Shown here piece after piece: positions 37,115-45,700 of a stretch of DNA of 64,000 bases. Under the pieces are notes generated by a model, which saw only the letters and a list, made by a program, of their open reading frames with translations, had not been told where the DNA came from and did not search any database. Source of the DNA: Psychroflexus planctonicus (lineage in GTDB: Bacteria > Bacteroidota > Bacteroidia > Flavobacteriales > Flavobacteriaceae); the NCBI RefSeq assembly GCF_014640195.1, contig NZ_BMGM01000001.1:394112-458111 (forward strand), given 5' to 3'. Numbering within the stretch: the first letter of the stretch is position 1; each line of letters starts with the position of its first letter. Both the position numbers and the translations under genes were made by a program.

Positions 37115-38458
37115 CTACTTTAATTTAATTCTATTTTGTTTGGCCAAATGGTATATTGTTGAAACGCCAATATCTAATAGTTTTGCTACTTTTTTCACAT
37201 TAAAATGATACTTCTCTAGATAATATTGTACAATTTCATTAGTATGTTCGTTTAAGGTTTTTTCTTCTGCAATAGTGGTTTTTATTTTATTGTGGATCCT
37301 TATGTCGTCTTTTTCAATAGTATAATTTTCGCACAAGACAAAGGCTAATTCTACCGTAGATTTAAGTTCCCTAATATTGCCTGGGAAGGAATATGATTCT
37401 AATTTTTTAATGGCACCTGAAGTAATGTTGGGTGTTTTTTTATTGTTTTGCTTAGCGAAATTATCAATAAAATGCTGAGTAAGTATTTTAATATCAGATT
37501 TGCGCTCTCTGAGCGGCGGTAGATGAATTGGAAAACCATAAATTCTATAAAATAAATCTTCTCTAAAAGTTCCGTTTTCAATTTCAGTTCTTAAATCTTT
37601 ATGAGTAGCCGTAATTAGCTTAAAGTCTACAGGTATTAATTTGCTTCCTCCAATTCTTCTAATCTTTCTTTCTTCTAGGGCCCTTAGTAATTTAGATTGC
37701 AATTCAAAATTTAATTCAGCAATTTCATCTAAAAAAAGGATTCCTTTATGGGCTTTTTCAAATAAACCTTCTTTAGATTTTGTAGCGCCTGTAAATGATC
37801 CTTTTTCATAACCAAATAGTTCACTTTCTATAAGGTTTGAAGGAATAGCCGAAACATTGATAGAAATAAACTCGCCAGTAATTTGCTTGGCATTTTTATA
37901 AATACTGTGCGCAACCATTTCTTTCCCAGTTCCAGTTTCGCCAGTAATATGAATATTAATATTAGTTGTAGCGGCTTTTTTAATATTCTCTTTTAATATT
38001 TTAATATCTATATTTTCTCCAATAATATTGGTGTTTTCTACATTTTGCTTTTTTACTTGAGATTTTAAAGTTTTTATTTCATCTTTAAGTTGCCTTTTTT
38101 CTTTTATATTTTCAAGAGACTTCCAGATCGCATTTTTTAAATCTTCTGTTTTTACAATATAGTCTTTTACGCCAATTTTTAGTAAGTCTACAACAGTGGG
38201 TATATTTTCTTGTCCGCTAACAACTAAAATATCTTGGTTGGGGTTTTGCTTTAAAATTTCATTTATCAGTTGTTTTCCATTCATTTTAGGCATTAAAAAA
38301 TCTACACAGATTAAATCTGGTTGTTGTTGGAGATTGTTTAAAAGTTGATAAGGGTCATCAAATAAAACAACATCATGATCGGGATTCATGTTTAAGATGT
38401 GACGGATTTTTTTCGAAGACCATGGATCATCATCTATAACGAAAATTGTATAAGCCAT
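37115..38458 (-). CDS. Sigma-54-dependent response regulator (NtrC family)
   Basis: 447 residues: receiver (DDDPWSSK, phospho-acceptor Asp in DLICVDFLMPKMNG, Lys in YIVKTED), AAA+ domain (Walker A GETGTGKE, sigma-54 loop GSFTGA in place of GAFTGA, Walker B GILFLDEIAEL, R finger region [11 protein letters not shown]) and a C-terminal Fis-type helix-turn-helix (FNVKKVAKLLDIGVSTIYHL). Head of the FIST-kinase operon. A dyad ATTCTA-N5-TAGAAT lies 47 bases before its start. The Ser in the GSFTGA loop is an accepted natural variant. Confidence 0.93.
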   Translation of the reverse strand: MAYTIFVIDDDPWSSKKIRHILNMNPDHDVVLFDDPYQLLNNLQQQPDLICVDFLMPKMNGKQLINEILKQNPNQDILVVSGQENIPTVVDLLKIGVKDYIVKTEDLKNAIWKSLENIKEKRQLKDEIKTLKSQVKKQNVENTNIIGENIDIKILKENIKKAATTNINIHITGETGTGKEMVAHSIYKNAKQITGEFISINVSAIPSNLIESELFGYEKGSFTGATKSKEGLFEKAHKGILFLDEIAELNFELQSKLLRALEERKIRRIGGSKLIPVDFKLITATHKDLRTEIENGTFREDLFYRIYGFPIHLPPLRERKSDIKILTQHFIDNFAKQNNKKTPNITSGAIKKLESYSFPGNIRELKSTVELAFVLCENYTIEKDDIRIHNKIKTTIAEEKTLNEHTNEIVQYYLEKYHFNVKKVAKLLDIGVSTIYHLAKQNRIKLK

Positions 38459-38761
38459 TTTGTGTGTTTTATTAAAACAAAATTAGAAGCACAAATCTAA
38501 TTAAATTCTAAAAAATAGAATGTGTTTATAAAATTTAGATTTTTTCTTTTTTTCATACCTGGGTAAGCTTATGATTTCGAAGCATTTGTAATTAAGGAAT
38601 TAAAATTGCTCTTTTCATTTTTTAAATAAATTTCATTTTATAATAAAAAAAAACTATTTAGTAAATCTATAAAATTAAATTATTGACAAAGCAAATACAA
38701 GCTTTAAAATCACAACTCAAAGGTTTATAATAGTATATCCAGCTTGATAAAAATAATGTAG
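38459..38761. other. Divergent regulatory region, phosphorelay operon versus receiver-like gene
   Basis: 303 AT-rich bases. The minus strand has an exact TAGATTTG -7 box at 38492-38499 for the operon. The dyad at 38505-38521 lies just upstream, over the place of its missing -33 box. No gene seen. Confidence 0.6.
38505..38521. promoter_or_regulatory. Dyad ATTCTA-N5-TAGAAT, copy 1
   Basis: A 17-base inverted repeat over the -33 position of the operon promoter. The same arms and spacing occur at 39255-39271. Its length suits a dimeric Fis-type regulator; autoregulation by the product of 37115-38458 is inferred. Confidence 0.5.
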
Positions 38762-39196
38762 ATGAGATATAAGCCTCTAAAGAATGAATATAAAATTTGG
38801 TTGGTAAGTGACGATGATTTTTTTGTTAAGTCGCATAAAAAAATACTTCCAAAAACCTTGGGAGTTGAAGTGCAAGCCTTTGTAAGCTATGCATTGGCAA
38901 AACAAGCATTAACTTTAAATACAATAGACTTAAATAAAACAGCATTAATAGTGCTAAACCTAAGTACAATAAGTATAGAAGACCAACATAGCATGTGTTT
39001 AAGATTACAAGAAATTAATAAAAAATTTAATCACATCATGCAGTATGCAGTAATCATTGACAGAAAGCTCAATCAAAATATTATAGAAAATTATTTATCT
39101 AATTTTAAAAAGGTACATTTTATAAATAAGCCTTTACACAAAATGGCATTAATGCCCATACTTAGAAAAGTAATGCCTATTGAATATTATATATAA
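38762..39196 (+). CDS. Degenerate receiver-domain protein
   Basis: 144 residues that follow a response-regulator receiver fold: strand 1 and acidic pair in IWLVSDDDFF, strand 3 ALIVLNLSTIS, and strand 5 with the conserved Lys in HFINKPLHKM. The phospho-acceptor position reads Asn (LNLS) where receivers have Asp, so it is probably not phosphorylated. It is divergent from the phosphorelay operon and may act as a pseudo-receiver for it. No output domain. A terminator follows. Confidence 0.6.
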   Translation: MRYKPLKNEYKIWLVSDDDFFVKSHKKILPKTLGVEVQAFVSYALAKQALTLNTIDLNKTALIVLNLSTISIEDQHSMCLRLQEINKKFNHIMQYAVIIDRKLNQNIIENYLSNFKKVHFINKPLHKMALMPILRKVMPIEYYI

Positions 39197-39207
39197 AATG
39201 CAATAAC

Positions 39208-39235
39208 ATCAATTTAAGAAATTGATTAATTTTTT
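39208..39235 (+). terminator. Terminator after the receiver-like gene
   Basis: ATCAATTT-AAG-AAATTGAT, an 8-bp perfect stem, then TAATTTTTT. Confidence 0.75.
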
Positions 39236-39254
39236 AATCTACATCTTGGAGAAA

Positions 39255-39271
39255 ATTCTAAAATATAGAAT
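39255..39271. promoter_or_regulatory. Dyad ATTCTA-N5-TAGAAT, copy 2
   Basis: Same arms and spacer length as 38505-38521. It lies about 80 bases before the predicted start of the possible sigma-54 promoter at 39325, a usual distance for an enhancer site. Confidence 0.5.
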
Positions 39272-39324
39272 TAATTAAATGTATAAGTGTCTGTTTACCA
39301 TTTAATTATGCTAAGGAATGGATT

Positions 39325-39340
39325 TTGAAACAATTTTGCA
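39325..39340 (+). promoter_or_regulatory. Possible sigma-54 promoter before the 41-residue ORF
   Basis: TTGAAA-N5-TTGCA has a perfect -12 element (TTGCA) but a weak -24 (TG for GG). The predicted start near 39352 lies 20 bases before the ATG at 39372. Confidence 0.35.
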
Positions 39341-39371
39341 CAGTCTTTATTAATTTATATAAATTATATTT

Positions 39372-39497
39372 ATGATTTACTTTCTACTATCATTTTTTGT
39401 TTTGGCTTTTGGAAGGCTTATATATATAGATTATAAAAATATAAAGAAAATAAACGAATGGAAAGAAATAAAAAAAAGTAAAACAATAAAACAATAA
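39372..39497 (+). CDS. Small membrane peptide (41 residues)
   Basis: ATG 39372 to TAA 39495. MIYFLLSFFVLAFGRLIYID is one membrane helix, followed by a lysine-rich cytosolic tail (YKNIKKINEWKEIKKSK). The ORF lies between a candidate sigma-54 promoter and a strong terminator 37 bases after its stop, which supports real expression. Function unknown; it may be a membrane effector of the neighbouring signalling system. Confidence 0.55.
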   Translation: MIYFLLSFFVLAFGRLIYIDYKNIKKINEWKEIKKSKTIKQ

Positions 39498-39533
39498 TTA
39501 TAAGCGTACCCCTATTTATCTTTTTAGCTTTTT

Positions 39534-39570
39534 AATTCCAGGCTTATTATTTAATAAGTCTGGAATTTTT
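39534..39570 (+). terminator. Terminator after the 41-residue ORF
   Basis: AATTCCAGGCTTATT, loop ATTT, AATAAGTCTGGAATT: a 15-bp stem with one G-T pair, then TTT. The remaining 478 bases up to 40048 are AT-rich, with no gene or repeat I can support. Confidence 0.8.
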
Positions 39571-40048
39571 AATATACATAATAAGTGCTGCTAAAACCAG
39601 CTTTTATTGTTTTGAAAATAAAAAACACGAGTTATCCAAAATAGTATTGAATTTTATAAAAGATAAAATATTGAAACTCTTAAAGAAAGTTGGAAAAATA
39701 AACTGTTTTTACGTAGATAAAACAACATCTTAAAGCAAAGTTCTACTGTAGTCAAAATTCACATGAAGTAAAATTCAAATTTATTGTGCAATTATCGCTT
39801 ACTATTTATTGGTTATTAGTGGAAGTTAACTTAAATCTTAAAGAAAACTTGCACAATATTTCAAATTTTAAGCATCAATATATTTGATAAAACCCCTGTA
39901 AAAGATATGGTTATAAATAATTTCTATAAAACATTGATACTTGAGTAGGTGTATTGTAGAATTTAAACTACTTTTAATCGCTCGCTAGTGAAATAAGATA
40001 TTGAATATTATATACTAATCAAGTACAGCTGAATTAACTTCAAACTAT

Positions 40049-41875
40049 ATGTTTTCAATTCCATTTTATAAAAATTCTCCAAATTTTTATTTTTTAATTC
40101 TGTGTATGTGTTCTGGCACTATATTAGGCCAGCAAAATTTATTAAAACAGAAACAAGAAGAAGCCTTTCAACTCATATTCACCAATCAAGATAAGGCTAT
40201 TGTAATCATTGATTCTCTCATTGAAGCCAACAAAAACAATCTTGACTTTAAACAAGGCAAAAACTTTTCAAATAAAGGGGTTTATTACGCGGTAAAGAAC
40301 CAATTGGATTCTGCTGCTGTTTATTTTAATAAGGCTATTGAGTTAACACCTAAGGATCATCAATTCTACCCGAAATTATTAAATAATCTAAGCATTGTCC
40401 ACAAGAAAAAAGGAGAATATATAAAAGCAATTGAAACACTTGATGCAGCTTTGCAAATTGCAAATTCGCGAGATAATAAAGATGCAAAATCCAAAATATA
40501 CAGTGAATTATCGTCTGTTTACAGAAGTTTAGAAAAATACAATCTAGCCGTAAAATATAGCTTACAAGCAATTGAAATCATAAATACTAAATATACAGTT
40601 GATGCTTACGCACTAAATAATGAAAAACAAAAGTTAGCCAATCTATATAGAGCACTTGATAATAATGTTTTTGCTATTCAGCTTTATGAAGAAATCTTAC
40701 CTTATTTTGAAAATGCCATTTATACAGATTCCAGAATTTCTACTTACATAAACTACGCAGCAAGCTTAATTAATGTAAGTGAATTTGATAAGGCGAAAGT
40801 ACTTTTAACAAAAGCAAAAAATGAATTAGTAAATTTTAAGAATAAAGAACTATTTGCTTTTTATAAGTTAACCTATGCCTTGTATTACAAAAAAACGGGA
40901 GAGCTTAGCAAAGCTGAAAGCTGTTTCGAAATAGCCTTATCGAATTTTGAGAATCACCTAGACAATTATCCCAAAACATTAAATGAATATTTAAGTTTTC
41001 TACAAGCACAAAATAAATTTGACAAGTTAATAGATTTTGTAAATAGTGATAAAAAGATAGACAATATGCAGGTGGGGTTTCAAGACCTAGTTGATTACCA
41101 TGGAGTACTTGGCTTGGCTTTCGAAAAAACAGGTGATTATCAAACATCATTGTACCATTACAAAAACAAAATTCGCTATTCAGATAGTTTAAGCCAACAA
41201 AATAATTTTGCAATTGCTAAAGATTTACAAGCCAAGTACCAGAATAAGATCTTAAGTCAGAAAAATAACTTATTACAGCAAGAAAATATAATCCAAGGCA
41301 AAACTAATCTTATTGTTTTAATAACTAGCATCTCTTTAATAATCATTTTCTCAATATTGCTTATCCGCTATAAAAATAGAGTAAAAGCCGCCAAAAAGCA
41401 CCAAGAATTGTCTGATCAAAAAATAAAAGCCGAAGAAAAACTTATTGAAATTAAGGATGCTTTGCTCAAAGAACAAAAAAAAGAATTATTATCTCGTTCG
41501 TTTGAAATTAATAAACTGAATAAAGACATTCAGTTTATTAAAAAAAATATGGGTGCTGAAAATGAGATGGTTAAACAAAGGCTAAATGATGTTGACCAAT
41601 TTATATCACCAAAACATGAAATTGATAAATTACGTTACGAATTTGAAAGAGTTTACCCTAATTTTTATCAAGACATTAAAAAGATGTACCCCAAATTAAA
41701 TAAAAATGATGCCCTATTTTTATCGTTTGTAAAACTGAAGTTTACCTATAAAGAAATTGCCAACATACTAAATATTACACATAAAAGCGCAATTACTAAA
41801 AAGTATAGAATTGCTAAAAAGATGAACCTTGATAACAATGAAGATTTTTACGAATTTGTAGAAAAAAAATTGTAA
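40049..41875 (+). CDS. TPR-membrane-HTH regulator, copy A
   Basis: 608 residues: signal/anchor sequence, TPR-like helical repeats (about 60-370; for example YPKLLNNLSIVHKKKGEYIKAIETL), one membrane helix (NLIVLITSISLIIIFSILLI, about 420-440), a coiled coil (KAEEKLIEIKDALLKEQKKE) and a C-terminal LuxR-like helix-turn-helix (FTYKEIANILNITHKSAITK). This is a Bacteroidota-specific layout in which a periplasmic TPR sensor is tied to a cytosolic DNA-binding domain. Paralogue of 60689-62509. It lies directly upstream of the adhesin genes, which it may control (inference). Confidence 0.85.
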   Translation: MFSIPFYKNSPNFYFLILCMCSGTILGQQNLLKQKQEEAFQLIFTNQDKAIVIIDSLIEANKNNLDFKQGKNFSNKGVYYAVKNQLDSAAVYFNKAIELTPKDHQFYPKLLNNLSIVHKKKGEYIKAIETLDAALQIANSRDNKDAKSKIYSELSSVYRSLEKYNLAVKYSLQAIEIINTKYTVDAYALNNEKQKLANLYRALDNNVFAIQLYEEILPYFENAIYTDSRISTYINYAASLINVSEFDKAKVLLTKAKNELVNFKNKELFAFYKLTYALYYKKTGELSKAESCFEIALSNFENHLDNYPKTLNEYLSFLQAQNKFDKLIDFVNSDKKIDNMQVGFQDLVDYHGVLGLAFEKTGDYQTSLYHYKNKIRYSDSLSQQNNFAIAKDLQAKYQNKILSQKNNLLQQENIIQGKTNLIVLITSISLIIIFSILLIRYKNRVKAAKKHQELSDQKIKAEEKLIEIKDALLKEQKKELLSRSFEINKLNKDIQFIKKNMGAENEMVKQRLNDVDQFISPKHEIDKLRYEFERVYPNFYQDIKKMYPKLNKNDALFLSFVKLKFTYKEIANILNITHKSAITKKYRIAKKMNLDNNEDFYEFVEKKL

Positions 41876-42375
41876 GTCTTGGCTATTAATTGCGTGTCAT
41901 TTCACTTTTAAAACTTTTAAGTAAAATATTCTGCTTCTCTTCATATTGCTTTTTTATAAACCTCAGTTCATTTAAATATACAAATTCGTTGAGTGCATAA
42001 TATGTAATCATCCACTTATCTCATAGTAAATAGGCAATCCATTATTTGTGATGTCGGCTTCATTAGACTAAAATAGATATAGACAGTATATAGACAAGAA
42101 TGATTTCAGAATCATTAATATTTTATAATATTGATATTCAGATATTTAAATGTTGTTTAATTTGTGTTTTGTAGAACTTTGTCTATAGTTAAATATTGTA
42201 TTACGCAATGTAAATAGTTTGATTTGTTTGTAAATATAATTAAACCAACAATGTCTCTAATTATCAATAAAAATATTTGAAACACAAATATCATCAAAAC
42301 TCTTTTGAAGAAAAGAATGTATAATACAACTAATTTACTACACCTTCAATAATTACAAATCTTAAATTTTTAAAC
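41876..42375. promoter_or_regulatory. 500-base regulatory gap with TATAGACA motifs
   Basis: Two direct TATAGACA words at 42078-42085 and 42089-42096, 11 bases apart, and the reverse complement TGTCTATA at 42180-42187. Two further palindromes follow the first pair (AATGATT-TCAG-AATCATT at 42109 and AATATTTTATAATATT). No ORF supported. Similar words occur in the gap after the paralogous regulator (62888-62912). Confidence 0.5.
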
Positions 42376-42753
42376 ATGAAAAACAAACTATTTACTTTAT
42401 TAATCTTTATTACAAGTTTTGCTTCGTATTCTCAGTCCTTTGAAGACAAAACAGAGAATGATCAAAAAATGGCTGAGTTATTTAACCTTTTTTATAAGCA
42501 CCAAAATCTTAATGAAACCGTGATTCTTAATCATGGGGTTGACTTAGGATTTATACAACAGGGGTATGTTAAAAATTTTAAAGTCATTACAAAAAATGAA
42601 ACAATAAATCATAGTTCATATTTATTGTTTCACACTTTAGATATTGAGGGAAATATTGGGAGAATTAGATATGCCATTGTTAGCAATAATAAAAAAGAAG
42701 AATTTAAATATCTCCTTTATGATATGAATACGTATAAATCAATCAAAAAATAG
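42376..42753 (+). CDS. Small secreted protein of unknown function
   Basis: 125 residues with a clear signal peptide (MKNKLFTLLIFITSFASYSQ, cut after SYSQ). The mature part is mixed alpha/beta with no cysteine and no recognised domain; it ends in a basic KSIKK. It begins the transcription unit of the large adhesin, 5 bases before it, so it may be an adhesin partner or chaperone. Confidence 0.75.
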   Translation: MKNKLFTLLIFITSFASYSQSFEDKTENDQKMAELFNLFYKHQNLNETVILNHGVDLGFIQQGYVKNFKVITKNETINHSSYLLFHTLDIEGNIGRIRYAIVSNNKKEEFKYLLYDMNTYKSIKK

Positions 42754-42758
42754 TAACT

Positions 42759-45700
42759 ATGAAAAAAAATATACTCTTCTTATTTATCCTTGTCAATTCA
42801 ATTGCAATGTACTCTCAAAACGTACTTGACAATGGTAGGTTAAGGTTTGGTACAGGGCAAGAAAATTCGGTTAACACTTTAGGAAATTTACAACAACCCT
42901 TTTATTTTAATGGTGATGTCTCTAATTGGTATAAATTAACATACTCTTCTTATCCTTTAGATATTGAAGTTGCTGAAGGTGGTGATGGTACTGATGATTG
43001 GAATAGGAATGGGGATAAAAGAGTTAATCCAACATTGTCCAACCAAGTAATAGACTATTCAGGGTGGACAGCATTATCAACTAGTCCAAGTGGAAACACA
43101 TCTGCTAACGCATCAGCTGGTTATGGGACAATAGTTTCCACAGGTGATATTACTATTAATGGTAAAACCTTTCAAATCGAACAATCGTATAATCTACCAC
43201 AAGATGATGGTTTTATAGAAGTAACCACTACAATAATAAACACAAGTTCTTCTAACTTAGAGAACTTGAGAACTTGGGTTGGCACACGTGATGATTGGGT
43301 TGGTCAAGTTGATACACCACTCAAAAAAAGGGGCAATATTGTTGACGGTGAATTTCAGGAGATTTCAAGTACGTCTGAACAGTCGAAGGCTATACAAGTA
43401 TACACAAATACTGAATCTGTCTTGTTCTACAGTGACTCTGAAGAAGCTTATACAACTTTCGCGAGTTGCTGTAGTTTTACTAACTCTACGGGTTTAAACC
43501 CTATAGGTGCACCGGTTTCTACAAATTTCGCTGATGGCTCTTATGCAATGTATGTGAGGTTTAATGATTTGGCTCCTGGAGAATCTGATTCCTTAAAATG
43601 GTATTATGCTGCTGGGACATTAGCCGAAATAGATGATATCATAGGTGCAGTTGCAGAAGCTTCTGGCTCAATTAGTAATATTTCGTATGCTACTGCTGAT
43701 TTTACAGCTGAGACTGATACACCTTCCACAGGTTATTATATTGTGGTTCCCCAGGGATCAACACCACCTTCTATAAGTCAGATTATTGCAGCTCAAGATT
43801 ATAATGGCGTCACGGTAGTAAATTCTGATAATGCTGCTTTAGCTATAAATACACCAGAATTATTTAATATTTCAGACTTAGAATCTGGTACAAATTACAC
43901 TTTGTATTTCGTGACAGAATATGATGATAATGGGACAACAGCATACACAGATATTTCTTCAAATGATTTCACAACCCTAGCAAACGACACTCCCACTATT
44001 TCAACAATAGAAGATTTAAGTTTTTGTGTTGGAGATTCTTTTACCCCAATAGACTTTACAGTTAATGATGAGTTTCCAGAAACACCACTTACAGTGGTGG
44101 CAACATCATCTAATACGGCATTAATTCAAGACAGTGACTTAACAATTTCTAATACGGGGTCAGATTATCAATTAACTTATGTTTCTGTTGATGGTGCGTC
44201 TGGTTCAACAAGCATTACCGTTACAGCGACTGATAGCGAAGGAGAATCTGCAACAGAAAGCTTTGTGATCGTCTTAAATCCAAGCGCTTCAATAACAGCA
44301 ACTACTGGTACTACATCAGCTTTTAACACTGGTTTACCTTATGTAGTTGATTCAGGTATCACAATAATTCAAGATCAATCCATCACTGAATTGAGAGTAA
44401 GCATTAATAATTTACAATCTGGAGATAACCTAGAAGTAGGGGCAACCTTACCAGCTGGAGTTACAAGTACATTTAACTCAACAACTGGTGTGTTAAGTAT
44501 ATCGGGTAGTATGACTGATGCAGAAGCACAAGCTATTTTACAATCGGTTGAGTTTAGTACAACCAGTACCGACTTGACTAATCGTGAGATAGAATTTAGT
44601 TTAGGTAGCGCACAACCGCTAGAAGATAATGGTCATTTTTATGAATTTGTTGCAGCTCCGGGAATTACCTGGCAAGATGCTGAAACAGCAGCAAGTGATT
44701 TAAATTTATATGGTTTACCTGGCTATCTAGCTACAGTAACCAGCCAAGCTGAAAATGATTTTATTGTAGCTAAATTAGCCGGACAAGGCTGGATAGGTGC
44801 AAGTGATGCAGCAACCGAAGGCCAATGGCGTTGGGTTACTGGACCTGAAGCCGGTACGCAATTTTGGCAAGGAACAGGCTCTGGTAGTCCTGTTGGCGGT
44901 GAATATAGCAATTGGAATACAGGTGAGCCCAATGATGCTGGTGGAGAAGATTATGCTCACTTTAGAACACAAGGTAATTGGAATGATTATCCTTTTGATG
45001 CTGCCGCAATAGATGGTTATGTTGTTGAGTACGGTGGCTTAAGTGATGAGTCCTGTGTGCAATTAAGCGATATTAAAGTTGTTACCATAGAACCTAATTC
45101 AGTTCCTGTTATAGATCCTGTAGCAGATATTACTGAAAATTGCCCCAACACAGATGCTGTAGTTAACGTAACCATTTCAGATACCGAAACAGCAGCCGAT
45201 GATTTAGTTTTAACAGCAAGTTCAAGCAATACTGCGCTCTTAAATGTGTTTGATATTTCTGCAACAGGAGCTACTCGTACCATCACAATGACACCTGAGC
45301 TAGACCAAACAGGAACTGCTACTGTTACTTTAACTGTAGAAGATGAACTCGGTACAACTTTCCAAACTAGTTTTGATGTAGAGTTTATAGATAACGAAGC
45401 ACCAATAGCTAGTGCTACCGATTTTGTATTAGACAGCTATAATTGGAATAATGGACTTTATGCCTTTCTTCCTGGCTATGTTAACGATGGTAGTAGTGAC
45501 AATTGCGGTATAGATGTTATTGATTTGGCAAGAGATGAAGATAGCGACGGCAATCCTGATTCAGGCTATGACGACCGCATAAATTTATCTTGTGCTGATG
45601 TTGGAAATACCTTTGATTACTTATTTAGAGTAACCGATGTAAATGGAAATCAGACGGTAATTACAAGAAGTATAACAGTCGAAGATAATATTGCTCCAAC

